Shown piece after piece: positions 22,277 through 34,808 of a DNA stretch of 64,000 bases (positions are counted from its first letter, which is position 1; each line of letters starts with the position of its first letter). Below the pieces are notes generated by a model. That model had not been told where the DNA came from. It ran no database searches and saw only the letters and a program-made list of their open reading frames with translations. Source of the DNA: Brachybacterium sillae (GTDB lineage Bacteria > Actinomycetota > Actinomycetes > Actinomycetales > Dermabacteraceae); assembly GCF_025028335.1 (NCBI RefSeq), contig NZ_JAFEUW010000001.1, positions 496,001 to 560,000 on the forward strand, read 5' to 3'. The position numbers and the translations under genes were made by a program.

Positions 22277-23155
22277 TCAGTACAGCAGGCTCGCCAGTCG
22301 ACGACGGGCGGGGCCGACGCGCGGATCCTCCGCACCGACCACCTCGAATAGCTCCAGCAGTCGCGCTCGCAGGGCATCCTTGGACTCGGCATCGACCCCA
22401 CGCATGAGGTCGAGCAGGCGGGCGAAGGCATCCTCGACATGCCCACCGAGCAGGTCGAGGTCCGCCACCAGCATCTGCGCGGCAAGGCTCTTCGGGGCCG
22501 AGGCGGCCGCGCCGCGCGCGGCATCGAGATCCACCCCCTCGGTGCGCTGCAACAGACGCACCGTGGCCAGACCCGCCTTCGCCTCCGCATCCGCGGGGTT
22601 CGCGGTGAGCATCTCCTGGTAGGCGGCGATGGCCCCGTCGTAGTCGCCGCGCTCAGCGGCGTCCTGGGCGGCCTGCATCTGCGGCGACAACGGAGGCTCC
22701 GCGGGAGCGCTCTCCCCATCGGCGGCGCCGGAGAGACCCTGCTGCTGGGCCACCTGCACCACCTGGTCCATCAGCTGCATGAGCTGCGGCTCGGGAACAG
22801 GTCCCTCGAAGAGCGGCTGCAGCTGACCCTGCAGCAGGAGCAGCACCGTCGGGAGCTGCTGCACCTGGAGGGCGGCGGCCACACGCGGCTGGGCATCGGC
22901 GTCGACCGTCGCCAGGGTGATCGCGCCGTTCTTCGCCTCGACCGCGCGTCGCAGGGCGGCGAGGAACTCCTCCCCGCCGGGCACCCGGGTGCTGGTCACC
23001 ACCATCAGGGTGGCGACGCGGGATGACCCGGCGATCACCTCCTGCAGGGAGGCCTCGGTCACCTGCACCTCGTGGGCGCCGGCACCGGCGGAAGCCCCCT
23101 CCCCGGGGCTCTGCTTCAGCGAGGCGAGATCGATGACGCCGTAGGGATCGGTCAT
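22277..23155 (-). CDS. YbbN/CnoX-like thioredoxin-fold and TPR protein without CxxC
   Basis: A 292-residue protein: a thioredoxin-like N-terminal domain (about 30-135; ITLATVDADAQPRVAAALQVQQLPTVLLLLQG is the recognisable core) followed by a TPR-like helical C-terminus (AAQDAAERGDYDGAIAAYQEM near 163). The family includes E. coli YbbN/CnoX, a chaperone-holdase that works with GroEL and DnaK. The place of the CxxC redox motif reads TSTRVPGG, so it cannot do disulfide chemistry. The ATG at 23155 has AGGAG at about 8 nt. It stands alone, with the unknown lipoprotein gene 44 bp upstream on the same strand. Confidence 0.85.
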   Translation of the reverse strand: MTDPYGVIDLASLKQSPGEGASAGAGAHEVQVTEASLQEVIAGSSRVATLMVVTSTRVPGGEEFLAALRRAVEAKNGAITLATVDADAQPRVAAALQVQQLPTVLLLLQGQLQPLFEGPVPEPQLMQLMDQVVQVAQQQGLSGAADGESAPAEPPLSPQMQAAQDAAERGDYDGAIAAYQEMLTANPADAEAKAGLATVRLLQRTEGVDLDAARGAAASAPKSLAAQMLVADLDLLGGHVEDAFARLLDLMRGVDAESKDALRARLLELFEVVGAEDPRVGPARRRLASLLY

Positions 23156-23199
23156 GACGGAACTCCTGGGACGAGGACGATGGTGGCGGCGGCAGTGTC

Positions 23200-24273
23200 T
23201 CAGCTGCCGCTGGAGCGCAGGAAGTGGCGCAGAGCCGCGATCGGCTGGATCTTCCCGCCGGAGGCGGAGCGCGGCGGCACATGCAGTGCCACCGTGGTCC
23301 CGTAGTCGCGAACGAACTCCCGCGTGAACTCGGTGCGGCCGGTGAGCGCCGCGGGCAACGAGGGGGCCCCGCCCTCCACCGTGAACCCGCCGACGGTCGC
23401 CCCCGGCTTCACCGCGAGACGCCGCACGGAGGTGAAGGTCCCCATGACGATCGCCCCGCCGTCGGTGGTGCGAACCGCCGCCTGTTCGGTGCCGACCGGC
23501 GTGTAGACCTCACGGATGGTCGCGACCTGGTCCTGCTCGACACCTCGGTTGAGCTGCGCCCGCTCGTCCTGGATGCCCTTGTGCATGGCAGTGAGGTAGG
23601 GGTCGGCCGCAAGCTGCTTGCGGGGGTCGGCGGCGGCGCCGTCGCTGAGCACCTTGGCGTAGTGGGCCAGGGCCTGGGTGGGGGTCATGAGCAGGTCGTC
23701 GGCATCCGGCGGGACGGCCTCGGCTCCGGCACCCTCGGGGGCGATCCGCGGCATCGGCACGCCCGGCATCTGCACCGCCCAACCCCAGGTGGTGTACGGG
23801 GCACGGGCATCCTCCTGGGTGATCTGGAGGAAGGTCAGCGGCTGGTCGGACGCGTCACCGGTGAGCACGACGGAGCTGCGGGGGAACCCGGTGCCGAGGG
23901 TCGGCACGGCCGCGAACACGGCCGAGGACGGCGGCACGAGCTGGCCGGCGATCTGGGAGGCGAGCTCCGGTTCGGCCTTCTGGGCGGCATAGGCGGCCGT
24001 GCGGAAGGCGGCGGCGGACCCGGTGACGCGAGGGGCGAGCGCCGCAGCGTCCTTGGCCTTGTCGGCCTCGGCGACCGTGGCGACGATCTCCCCCACCACA
24101 CGCTCGATCTGCTCGGGGCGCAGATTGGGTGTGGGGGTGCCGTCGGACGCACCGCTGGAGGCCGCCGGCGGGGTGTCCTCGGACGGGGCGCAGGCGGCCA
24201 GCACACCGGACAGGGTCAGGAACCCGGTGCCGGCGAGCAGGGTGCGCCGGTCGGGACGGGGATGGCGGGTCAT
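23200..24273 (-). CDS. putative lipoprotein of unknown function
   Basis: A 357-residue exported protein. The signal peptide (TLLAGTGFLTLSGVLAAC) ends in a lipobox with Cys at about residue 28; an upstream RPDRRT makes Tat export possible. A Ser/Thr/Pro/Ala-rich linker (about 30-50) leads to a folded domain with no motif I can name; it looks like an actinobacterial family often annotated as a DUF8094-type protein, but I am not sure. It starts with an ATGA overlap on the upstream membrane protein, so the two are probably made together. No substrate-binding or enzymatic signature is visible. Confidence 0.75.
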   Translation of the reverse strand: MTRHPRPDRRTLLAGTGFLTLSGVLAACAPSEDTPPAASSGASDGTPTPNLRPEQIERVVGEIVATVAEADKAKDAAALAPRVTGSAAAFRTAAYAAQKAEPELASQIAGQLVPPSSAVFAAVPTLGTGFPRSSVVLTGDASDQPLTFLQITQEDARAPYTTWGWAVQMPGVPMPRIAPEGAGAEAVPPDADDLLMTPTQALAHYAKVLSDGAAADPRKQLAADPYLTAMHKGIQDERAQLNRGVEQDQVATIREVYTPVGTEQAAVRTTDGGAIVMGTFTSVRRLAVKPGATVGGFTVEGGAPSLPAALTGRTEFTREFVRDYGTTVALHVPPRSASGGKIQPIAALRHFLRSSGS

Positions 24274-24968
24274 CGGATCTCCTCCGTGCGCGGCTCGGCG
24301 CGGGTCGGCTCAGTGCTCTCTGCATCCGTCTCGCGGTTCTCGGCACCCGCCTCGCGGCGGCGGCGACCGGCGGACACGGCCAGCCAGACCAGACCCAGGA
24401 TGAGGGTGGTGGTTCCGGCGGCATAGGCGATCGGCGCCCAGGGGCTGCGGGCGGGGGTCGGCCAGGTGAGATCCACGGTGGTGGCGCCCGGCTGCGTGCC
24501 GTCGGTCACCAGCAGCACGGGCTGGTACGGGCCGGTGCCGTTCTCGGCGGCCCAGGAGTCGGCGATGTCCACCGTGGCGGTGCGGCCCTGGGTGTCCACG
24601 GCGGGCCACAGGTCGGCCTGCGTGACCCCCGGGACGGTCGCCTCGCCCTCCTCGGTCTCCGCGGCGAGGGTGCCCCATTCGGGAACGCCGGTGATGCGGG
24701 TGTGTCGCACCCCGTCGAGGTAGGCGGCGACGTCGGACTCCGGGGCGCGGATCACGGAGACGTCCGCGGGCCCGGTGACGGTGAGGGTGCCTGATTGCCC
24801 CCCGATGTACAGCACACCGGGGTCGAGCACCACCGCGGGGCCGGGGTTCTCGAGCGTCACCTGGGCGGTGCGCTCCTGCGCGGGCGCCCAGACCGTGTCC
24901 CCGAGCCGGCCGAGGACGAGGCCCACCAGGCCGAGCAGAATGAGGACGGCCGCGAGGATCCGATGCAC
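24270..24968 (-). CDS. membrane protein with extracytoplasmic domain, unknown function
   Basis: A 232-residue protein with an N-terminal helix (about 4-20, ILAAVLILLGLVGLVLG), an extracytoplasmic beta-rich domain (25-175) and a second helix (about 178-198), then a charged cytoplasmic tail rich in Glu, Arg and Thr. The GTG start at 24968 has AGGAG at 8 nt and a TAAGGT -10 box at 25000-25005. It is coupled (4-bp overlap) to the lipoprotein gene. I know of no assigned function; an envelope complex of these two is the simplest reading. Confidence 0.75.
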   Translation of the reverse strand: MHRILAAVLILLGLVGLVLGRLGDTVWAPAQERTAQVTLENPGPAVVLDPGVLYIGGQSGTLTVTGPADVSVIRAPESDVAAYLDGVRHTRITGVPEWGTLAAETEEGEATVPGVTQADLWPAVDTQGRTATVDIADSWAAENGTGPYQPVLLVTDGTQPGATTVDLTWPTPARSPWAPIAYAAGTTTLILGLVWLAVSAGRRRREAGAENRETDAESTEPTRAEPRTEEIR

Positions 24969-24999
24969 GGGTCACGCTCCTAGGGTCGACAGCCCCACC

Positions 25000-25005
25000 A
25001 CCTTA
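25000..25005 (-). promoter_or_regulatory. -10 box of the membrane protein/lipoprotein pair
   Basis: TAAGGT on the minus strand about 31 nt upstream of the GTG at 24968, leaving a leader of around 25 nt that holds the Shine-Dalgarno. Confidence 0.4.
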
Positions 25006-25096
25006 CGGGGGGTCACCCGGGGCAGGGCACCCCCGCGTGACCACGCCCACCCGGCCTGGGGGACGGGTGGCCCCGACGCGGCCCTCCCGCCGCCGG

Positions 25097-25102
25097 TAGG
25101 GT
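25097..25102 (+). promoter_or_regulatory. -10 box of nucS, predicting a leaderless message
   Basis: TAGGGT ends 6 nt before the GTG start at 25109, which puts the expected transcription start on the first base of the start codon. No separate Shine-Dalgarno is needed or seen. Confidence 0.5.
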
Positions 25103-25108
25103 GGCCGG

Positions 25109-25822
25109 GTGCGCTGTGTCTTCGCCCGTTGTTCCGTGGACTACACCGGTCGTCTGACCGCCCATCTGCCGGCCGCCCCGCGCTTGCTGATCGTCAAGGC
25201 CGACGGCAGCGTGCTGGTGCACTCCGACGGCGGCAGCTACAAGCCACTGAACTGGATGAGCCCGCCGTGCACCCTGCGCGTCACCCCCGTCGAGACGGCG
25301 CGGGAGAACGGTGAGGCCGAGGACGATGCCGACTGGATCGAACAGTGGGACGTGGTGCACGACAGATCCGGTGACCGATTGCGCGTCCGCCTGCACGAGA
25401 TCCTGCAGGACACCTCGGTGGAGCTCGGTGTCGATCCCGGTCTGCGCAAGGACGGGGTCGAGGCCCATCTGCAGGCTCTGCTGGCGGAGAACATCGGCAC
25501 GCTCGGTGACGGGTGGACGCTGGTCCGCCGCGAGTACGCCACCGCCATCGGGCCGGTGGACATCCTCGCGCGGGATGCCTCCGGTGCCACCGTCGCGATC
25601 GAGATCAAGCGGCGCGGCGAGATCGACGGCGTCGAACAGCTGACCCGGTACCTGGATCTGCTCAACCGCGACCCTCTGCTCGCTCCCGTTCGCGGGATCT
25701 TCGCCGCGCAGGCCATCAAGCCGCAGGCGCGGGTGCTCGCCCACGACCGCGGTATCGAGACCGTCACCCTCGACTACGACGCCCTGCGTGGGATCGACGA
25801 CTCCGATTCCCGCCTGTTCTGA
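25109..25822 (+). CDS. nucS: mismatch-specific endonuclease NucS (EndoMS)
   Basis: Cuts both strands at mispaired bases and gives actinobacteria, which lack MutS/MutL, their mismatch correction. The 237-residue length fits. The N-terminal DNA-binding domain has the near-invariant [19 protein letters not shown] (near 31-50). The C-terminal nuclease domain has DILARD...[13 protein letters not shown], supplying the Asp and E-x-K metal-binding residues. The last residues, SRLF, fit the short hydrophobic motif used to bind the sliding clamp. The GTG start is immediately downstream of a TAGGGT box. Confidence 0.96.
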   Translation: MRCVFARCSVDYTGRLTAHLPAAPRLLIVKADGSVLVHSDGGSYKPLNWMSPPCTLRVTPVETARENGEAEDDADWIEQWDVVHDRSGDRLRVRLHEILQDTSVELGVDPGLRKDGVEAHLQALLAENIGTLGDGWTLVRREYATAIGPVDILARDASGATVAIEIKRRGEIDGVEQLTRYLDLLNRDPLLAPVRGIFAAQAIKPQARVLAHDRGIETVTLDYDALRGIDDSDSRLF

Positions 25823-25878
25823 CCCTCACCCGGATCCACTCAGCCCACCCTCCCTTCGACCCGCAGCAGGAGAACCCG

Positions 25879-27126
25879 ATGACCCGCCCCGACCTCGACA
25901 CCGCCCCGAACACCGTGGACCTCGCCGTCCGCGGACTGGCCGTGCTCCCCCAGGATGTGGTGCCGGATGCCCTGGTGCTCGTCACCGGGGAGCGGATCGT
26001 CTGGGCCGGCCCCGCCGCGGCCGCGCCCGCCCACCGCGCCGCCCGCACCCTCGACCATGACGGTCTGATCCTGCCGGGCCTGGTGGACCTGCACGACCAC
26101 GGTGGCGGCGGTGTCTCCTTCCCCGACCTGGACGTGGCCGCCGAGGACGCCCGGGAGCAGGCCCTCATCGCGGTGCACGAGCATCGCCGCCACGGCACCA
26201 CCTCGATGGTGGCGTCTCTGGTGACGGCGCCGCCGGAGGAGCTGCTGCGCCGGGTGGAGCTGCTGGCGGGGCTCGGCCGCGACGGTGAGCTCGAGGGGAT
26301 CCACTGTGAGGGTCCGTTCATTTCCCCCGCCCGCAAGGGGGCGCAGAACCCGGCGCACATCACCGGCGGTGACGCCGACCTGGTGCGGGAGCTGTGCCGC
26401 ATCGGCGGTGGGTTCCTCGCGACCATGACCGTGGCACCGGAGGCCGACGCGGCCGACGAGGTGCTGCGGGCGCTCGCGGAGGGAGGCGCCGTGCCGTCGC
26501 TCGGGCACACCGATGCCTCCAGCGCCGAGATGACCGCGGGGATCGAGCAGGCGCGGGCCGCTCTCGCCGCTGCGGCGGGCCGCCGCAGCGCCCTGCCCAC
26601 CGCCACCCATCTGTTCAACGGCATGCGCCCGGTGCATCATCGCGATCCGGGCCCTGCCCTCGCCGCGCTGGATGCCGCGGCGGAGGGCCGCATGGTCGTC
26701 GAGGTGATCGGTGACGGCGTCCACACCGCCGCCGAGACCGTGCGCCATGTGTTCGCCATCGCCGCGCCGGGGCACGTCGCTCTGGTCACCGACGCCATGG
26801 CCGCCGCCGGGATGCCCGATGGGCAGTACCGCCTGGGGGCGCTCGACGTGACCGTCACCGAGGGCGTCGCGACCCTCACGGGTGGGGACTCCATCGCGGG
26901 CGGGACCGCACATCTGGTGGATGTGGTGCGTTACGCGGTCCAGCAGGCCGGGGTCGACCTCGGCCGTGCCGTGGAGGCGGCGTCCCTGGTGCCGGCGCAG
27001 GTGCTCGGGATGGAGCACGAGATCGGCTCCCTCGCGGCCGGCCGACGCGCCGACCTGGTGCTCACCGACGGGGACCTGCGCGTGCGGACGGCGCTGCGCC
27101 GAGGGCGCGAAGTCGGCCGGGACTGA
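25879..27126 (+). CDS. nagA: N-acetylglucosamine-6-phosphate deacetylase
   Basis: Amidohydrolase that removes acetate from GlcNAc-6-phosphate in amino-sugar use and cell-wall recycling. The 415 residues from the ATG at 25879 (GCAGGAG at 6 nt) include the metal motif DLHDHGG near 63, HCEGPFIS near 143, the histidines of SLGHTDAS and THLFNGMRP, and the catalytic aspartate in VALVTDAMAAAG. It follows nucS by 56 bp on the same strand, though a functional link is unlikely. It ends only 4 bp from the convergent DUF2550 gene, with no terminator visible. Confidence 0.93.
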   Translation: MTRPDLDTAPNTVDLAVRGLAVLPQDVVPDALVLVTGERIVWAGPAAAAPAHRAARTLDHDGLILPGLVDLHDHGGGGVSFPDLDVAAEDAREQALIAVHEHRRHGTTSMVASLVTAPPEELLRRVELLAGLGRDGELEGIHCEGPFISPARKGAQNPAHITGGDADLVRELCRIGGGFLATMTVAPEADAADEVLRALAEGGAVPSLGHTDASSAEMTAGIEQARAALAAAAGRRSALPTATHLFNGMRPVHHRDPGPALAALDAAAEGRMVVEVIGDGVHTAAETVRHVFAIAAPGHVALVTDAMAAAGMPDGQYRLGALDVTVTEGVATLTGGDSIAGGTAHLVDVVRYAVQQAGVDLGRAVEAASLVPAQVLGMEHEIGSLAAGRRADLVLTDGDLRVRTALRRGREVGRD

Positions 27127-27130
27127 CCTC

Positions 27131-27568
27131 TCAGTCGACGTCGCCGAGGACGGCACCGACCGGTGCCGACTCCCACCACGCCACCAGCGCGGAGACGGAC
27201 GCCCGGGCGGCGACCAGCTGCAGCTCGGGGCCACCTCGCCGGTGCAGGATCACCGCCTGCACCGGTTCGGTGCCGTCGGGTGGCTCCCCCAGGTCGGTGC
27301 GCCGCATCTCCAGCAGATCGGCACGGCGGAGGGTCAACTCCGGGCCGGGCCGCAGGGAATACGCCCGATACCAGCGCAGCACGTCCACGTCGAAGCGCAG
27401 CATGCCCTGCTGCCATCCTGACCGGCCCGTCATCGAGGGGCGCCACGCGGCACATTCGACGGCGCCACCGGGGCGGGTGACGAGGACCTGACGCAGCAAC
27501 ACGTACAGCGCCCCGAGAACGAGGAACGTCCCGATCACCACGAGGGTGATCGGGACGTTCACATGCAT
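27131..27568 (-). CDS. DUF2550 family membrane protein
   Basis: A 145-residue protein with one N-terminal helix (about 6-28) and a cytoplasmic domain containing RWYRAYSLRPGPELTLRR. It matches the DUF2550 family found directly after atpC in many actinobacteria (Rv1312 in M. tuberculosis). Function is unknown; the conserved position suggests but does not prove a connection to ATP synthase. Fourteen bp downstream of atpC, so probably the last gene of the atp transcript. Confidence 0.85.
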   Translation of the reverse strand: MHVNVPITLVVIGTFLVLGALYVLLRQVLVTRPGGAVECAAWRPSMTGRSGWQQGMLRFDVDVLRWYRAYSLRPGPELTLRRADLLEMRRTDLGEPPDGTEPVQAVILHRRGGPELQLVAARASVSALVAWWESAPVGAVLGDVD

Positions 27569-27582
27569 CAGCGGACCGACCG

Positions 27583-30288
<2,706 letters not shown>

Positions 30289-30342
30289 GTCTCTCCTCGA
30301 GCGTGCTCGGCCGGTCGGTCCGTCGGTCCTGGGGACTTCGGG

Positions 30343-31968
30343 TCAGGCCTGGCCGCCGATCTTCTCCTGCTCGATCCGGTCAACGGCGATGGAGCCGTGC
30401 ACGTCGTAGTTCGGGTCCTTGCCCTTGCCGGCGAGGAAGTCCCGCTTGACGTCGGCGAGGATCTTGGTGAGCTCCTCCTCCGTCGCGTCGTCGAACTTCT
30501 TGGTCTCGCGGATGGTGGACAGCACCGAGCCGTTGTGACGCAGGTGCTCCAGCAGCACGGACTCGAACTCGCGGACATCCTCCACGTCAATCTCGTCGAA
30601 CTTGCCGGTGGTGCCGGCCCAGATCGACACGACCTGCTCCTCCACCGGGAACGGCGAGTACTGCTCCTGCTTGAGCAGCTCCATCAGGCGTGCGCCGCGG
30701 GAGAGCTGCTGCTTGGAGGCGGCATCCAGGTCGGAGGCGAACATCGCGAAGGACTCGAGGTCGCGGTACTGGGCGAGCGAGATCTTCAGCGTGCCGGAGA
30801 CGGACTTCATCGCCTTGATCTGAGCGGAGCCGCCCACGCGGGACACCGAGATGCCCACGTCGACCGCCGGACGCTGGTTGGCGTTGAACAGATCCGACTG
30901 CAGGAAGCACTGGCCGTCGGTGATGGAGATGACGTTCGTCGGGATGTACGCCGAGACGTCGTTCGCCTTGGTCTCGATGATCGGCAGGCCGGTCATGGAC
31001 CCGCCGCCCATGGCGTCCGACAGCTTCGCGCAGCGCTCCAGCAGACGGGAGTGCAGGTAGAAGACGTCACCCGGGTAGGCCTCGCGGCCCGGCGGACGGC
31101 GCAGCAGCAGGGACACGGCGCGGTAGGCCTCGGCCTGCTTGGACAGGTCGTCGAAGACGATGAGGACATGCTTGCCCTCGTACATCCAGTGCTGACCGAT
31201 GGCGGAACCGGTGTACGGCGCGATGTACTTGAAGCCCGCCGGGTCGGAGGCGGGGGCGGCGACGATGGTGGTGTACTCCAGGGCGCCGGCCTCCTCGAGG
31301 GCGGCGCGCACCGAGGCGATGGTCGAGCCCTTCTGACCGACGGCCACGTAGATGCAGCGCACCTGCTGGTTCGGATCACCGCTCTCCCAGTTGGCCCTCT
31401 GGTTGAGGATGGTGTCGATCGCGATCGCGGTCTTGCCTGTCTGGCGGTCGCCGATGATCAGCTGGCGCTGGCCACGACCGATCGGGGTCATGGCGTCGAT
31501 GGCCTTGATGCCGGTCTGCAGCGGCTCCTTCACGGACTTGCGCTGCATCACGGTCGGGGCCTGGAGCTCGAGGGCGCGGCGGCCGCTGGCGGCGATCTCC
31601 CCGAGACCGTCGATCGGAGCGCCGGTCGGGTCGACCACACGGCCGAGGAAGGCGTTACCGACGGGCACGGAGAGCACCTCGCCGGTGCGGCGCACCTCCT
31701 GGCCCTCCTCGATGCCGGCGAACTCGCCGAGCACCACGACACCGACCTCACGCAGCTCGAGGTTCAATGCCAGGCCCAGCGTGCCGTCCTCGAAGCGGAC
31801 CAGCTCGTTGGCCATCAGGTTCGGCAGACCGGTCACGCGCGCGATGCCGTCGGCGGACTCGGAGACGCGCCCGACCTCCTCGCGCTCGGTGCTTCCGGCC
31901 TGGTAGGTGGACACCGCCGTGTCCAGGGCGTTCCGGATGTCCTCCGGACGGATCGTGAGCTCGGCCAT
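30343..31968 (-). CDS. atpA: ATP synthase alpha subunit
   Basis: Non-catalytic nucleotide-binding F1 subunit of 541 residues, with P-loop [11 protein letters not shown] near 170, the [11 protein letters not shown] segment and the conserved [18 protein letters not shown] near 370. The C-terminal extension ([15 protein letters not shown] and on) is typical of actinobacterial alpha subunits, where it has been linked to suppressing ATP hydrolysis in mycobacteria. Confidence 0.98.
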   Translation of the reverse strand: MAELTIRPEDIRNALDTAVSTYQAGSTEREEVGRVSESADGIARVTGLPNLMANELVRFEDGTLGLALNLELREVGVVVLGEFAGIEEGQEVRRTGEVLSVPVGNAFLGRVVDPTGAPIDGLGEIAASGRRALELQAPTVMQRKSVKEPLQTGIKAIDAMTPIGRGQRQLIIGDRQTGKTAIAIDTILNQRANWESGDPNQQVRCIYVAVGQKGSTIASVRAALEEAGALEYTTIVAAPASDPAGFKYIAPYTGSAIGQHWMYEGKHVLIVFDDLSKQAEAYRAVSLLLRRPPGREAYPGDVFYLHSRLLERCAKLSDAMGGGSMTGLPIIETKANDVSAYIPTNVISITDGQCFLQSDLFNANQRPAVDVGISVSRVGGSAQIKAMKSVSGTLKISLAQYRDLESFAMFASDLDAASKQQLSRGARLMELLKQEQYSPFPVEEQVVSIWAGTTGKFDEIDVEDVREFESVLLEHLRHNGSVLSTIRETKKFDDATEEELTKILADVKRDFLAGKGKDPNYDVHGSIAVDRIEQEKIGGQA

Positions 31969-32038
31969 CGCTGTGCTTCGCTTCCTTGGGTCTCGTCCCG
32001 GCCGTGCCGGGTGGGTGGGATCTGTGGTCTGTGGTCCG

Positions 32039-32857
32039 TCAGGAGGCCAGGCGCTGACGCGCCGCGGCCAGACGGGAGAGGACGGTGGCGTCGTAGAGGT
32101 CGTCGCCGACGCGGATGCGCAGCCCGCCGACGACGTCCGGGGAGACCTCGACGTTCATCTGCACGTCCTGACCGTACTTCGCGGCCAGGATGCGCCCGAG
32201 GCGAGCATGCTGATCAGGCGTCAGCGGACGGGAGGCCGTCACGATCGCCAGCAGGCGACGCCGCCGCTGCGAGGCGAAGTCCGCGAACTCCAGCACCCGA
32301 CGGGCCGGCTTCAGGTCGCTGCGTCGCTGCACGGCACGACGGGCGAGGGCCGCGGTGACCCGGTGCACCCGTCCGTCGAGCAGACGGCCCAGGATCTCAG
32401 TGCGCCGACGGGGATCCTCCCGGGCGGCGTCGAGACCCGCGGTGAGCTCGGGGCTCCCGTCGATCAGACGGGAGACCTGGAAGAGCTCCTCCTCCACGCT
32501 CTCGAGAGCGCCTTCGCGGTCGGCCTGCTCCAGGAGGGCCTCGATGCCGACGTTCTCGAGGGCGCTCAGGAGGTCATCCTGCTCGGACCAGGTCGACGTG
32601 ACGACGGCGAGCACGATCTCCAGCGTCTCCGGGCGCACCCGGTCGGCCAGGAGCGTGCGCACAGCGCTCTCCTTCACCGCGTCGGACCGGCCGGGATCGC
32701 TCAGCAACCGAACCATCTGGTTGCTGGAGTCGATCACGTCGGCGACGGAGAAGAGCTCGTCGGCGACCTCATCGAGGGGGGTGGGGGCGCCCACCCAGCC
32801 GGCCCGCGTCCCGCGGACGATGGCCTCGAGGCTCGCGGCGGAGGATCCTCGCATCAC
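32039..32857 (-). CDS. atpH: ATP synthase delta subunit
   Basis: Peripheral-stalk subunit joining F1 to the b subunits. At 272 residues it is longer than the E. coli protein (177) but matches the roughly 270-residue form of Streptomyces and relatives. The C-terminal [34 protein letters not shown] is the most conserved part. Unlike M. tuberculosis, the b and delta subunits are separate genes here. Eight bp after atpF. Confidence 0.95.
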   Translation of the reverse strand: MMRGSSAASLEAIVRGTRAGWVGAPTPLDEVADELFSVADVIDSSNQMVRLLSDPGRSDAVKESAVRTLLADRVRPETLEIVLAVVTSTWSEQDDLLSALENVGIEALLEQADREGALESVEEELFQVSRLIDGSPELTAGLDAAREDPRRRTEILGRLLDGRVHRVTAALARRAVQRRSDLKPARRVLEFADFASQRRRRLLAIVTASRPLTPDQHARLGRILAAKYGQDVQMNVEVSPDVVGGLRIRVGDDLYDATVLSRLAAARQRLAS

Positions 32858-32864
32858 AGTTCCT

Positions 32865-33413
32865 TCATCGGGTGGCGGTCCCGGTCGACTCGAGGTCGTC
32901 CAGGAACCGGTCGATCACACGGCGGGCGCGCTCGTCGTCGGAGAGGGACTCGCCGACGATGCGGGCGGCCAGATCGCTGGCGAGGGTGCCGATCTCACCG
33001 CGGAGCTGATGCTCGGCGGTGGTGCGCTCGGCGGCCAGCTGCTGGCGGCCCGCGGTGAGCACCCGATCGGATTCGGCCTCGGCGCGGGCCTTGGCCTCCT
33101 CGACGATGCGGGCGCCGTCCTGACGGGCCTTCTCACGGATCGCCGCAGCCTCCTGACGGGCGGCGGCGAGCTCCTGCTCCTGGTTGTCCCGGAGCCGGTC
33201 GGCCTCCTGCTGCACCTGCTCGGCCTTCTTCAGGCCACCCTCGATCCGCTCGGCGCGCTCGTCCAGCACGGCGTTGAGCCGCGGCAGGATGAACTTCATG
33301 AAGACGCCAGCGAAGATGGCGAGGAAGATCAGCGTCCACACCAGCTCCTGGAGCTGCGGGAGCAGGATCTGCCAACCGGGCACCGCGGTCTCAGTGCCTT
33401 CGGCCAGATTCAT
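32865..33413 (-). CDS. atpF: ATP synthase b subunit
   Basis: Membrane-anchored stator, 182 residues: a short start, one transmembrane helix (about 18-37, LVWTLIFLAIFAGVFMKFIL) and a long, highly charged coiled coil. It dimerises and connects subunit a to delta. Eleven bp after atpE. Confidence 0.96.
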   Translation of the reverse strand: MNLAEGTETAVPGWQILLPQLQELVWTLIFLAIFAGVFMKFILPRLNAVLDERAERIEGGLKKAEQVQQEADRLRDNQEQELAAARQEAAAIREKARQDGARIVEEAKARAEAESDRVLTAGRQQLAAERTTAEHQLRGEIGTLASDLAARIVGESLSDDERARRVIDRFLDDLESTGTATR

Positions 33414-33424
33414 CGTCGCCGACC

Positions 33425-33802
<378 letters not shown>

Positions 33803-34672
33803 TCAGTGCTCATCCGAGGTGGCCATCTGGATGTACACGGCCGAGAGCATGGTGAAGATGAAGGCCTGCAGGGCGGCGACGAAGATCTCGAAGCCGTAGA
33901 TCCCGATCGCGAGGGCGCCGGACAGCGGCGCGATGGCCATGAGCCAGCTGCCGGAGAACAGCAACGCGTGCGTGATGCCGATGAACACCACCAGCATGAT
34001 GTGGCCGGCGACCATGTTCGCCAGGAGTCGGATCGTCAGCGACCCCCAGCGGATCAGGACGACCTGCAGGAACTCGATCGGGATGAGCAGCAGGTAGATC
34101 GGCTTCGGCACGCCGGGGGGCATGGTCTCGTGCTTCAGGTAACCGGCGACGCCGTGCTTGCGCACACCGGCGATCACGTAGGTGGCGAAGGTCCACAGGG
34201 CCAGCACCAGAGGCATGCCGATGAGGGAGGTGCCGGCGAGGTTCAGGCCCGGCACCACACCCGCCAGGTTGAACGCCAGGATCGCGAAGAACATCGTGAT
34301 GAGCATCGGAGCGAAACGGCGACCCTCACGCAGACCGAGGGTGTTCTCGATGATGTTCTTGTGCACGAACTCGATCATCAGCTCGACGATGCTCTGGGCC
34401 TTGCCGGGCACGAGGCGGGCCCGGGAGGCGATGATCCCCATCGTCAGCAACACGGCCAGGAGCACGATCAGACGCACCAGCTGCACGCGGTTGAACTCGA
34501 ACGGGGTCCCGTCGAACAGGATGGCCGGCGGGTAGAACTCGCTGATGGAGGGAACGTGGAAGAACGTGTCCTCGCCCTCCGCCAGAAGGACTGCGTCGTC
34601 GACGGTGTTCAGGTCGCTCTCCCTCGTCGTGGCTCCGCCGGGTGGCGCCGGCAGGATGGCCGTGGTGGTCAT
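33803..34672 (-). CDS. atpB: ATP synthase a subunit
   Basis: Stator proton channel, about 289 residues with five or six transmembrane helices. The essential Arg is in the SLTIRLLANMVAGH segment; FNLAGVVPGLNLAGTS and the C-terminal YGFEIFVAALQAFIFTML are typical. The ATG at 34672 is preferred; a GTG two codons upstream is also open. It follows the AtpI-like gene by 136 bp, a gap with a possible promoter (TACGAT, 34796-34801, minus strand). Confidence 0.97.
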   Translation of the reverse strand: MTTTAILPAPPGGATTRESDLNTVDDAVLLAEGEDTFFHVPSISEFYPPAILFDGTPFEFNRVQLVRLIVLLAVLLTMGIIASRARLVPGKAQSIVELMIEFVHKNIIENTLGLREGRRFAPMLITMFFAILAFNLAGVVPGLNLAGTSLIGMPLVLALWTFATYVIAGVRKHGVAGYLKHETMPPGVPKPIYLLLIPIEFLQVVLIRWGSLTIRLLANMVAGHIMLVVFIGITHALLFSGSWLMAIAPLSGALAIGIYGFEIFVAALQAFIFTMLSAVYIQMATSDEH

Positions 34673-34795
34673 CAGCACCCCGGACTCGCGGGGCGCCCAC
34701 GGAGCGTGCAGGATCCCACCTGGCTCGGCGTCCGGGGGACGACGTATGGGGAATGGGATCCGACGTGCGCGTCCGTGCGTCGTACGTCGGGCTCG

Positions 34796-34801
34796 ATCGT
34801 A
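34796..34801 (-). promoter_or_regulatory. possible -10 box of the atp structural genes
   Basis: TACGAT on the minus strand in the 136-bp AtpI-atpB gap, giving a predicted leader of about 117 nt for atpB. Only the hexamer supports it; there is no clear -35. Confidence 0.3.
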
Positions 34802-34808
34802 GCAGAGC

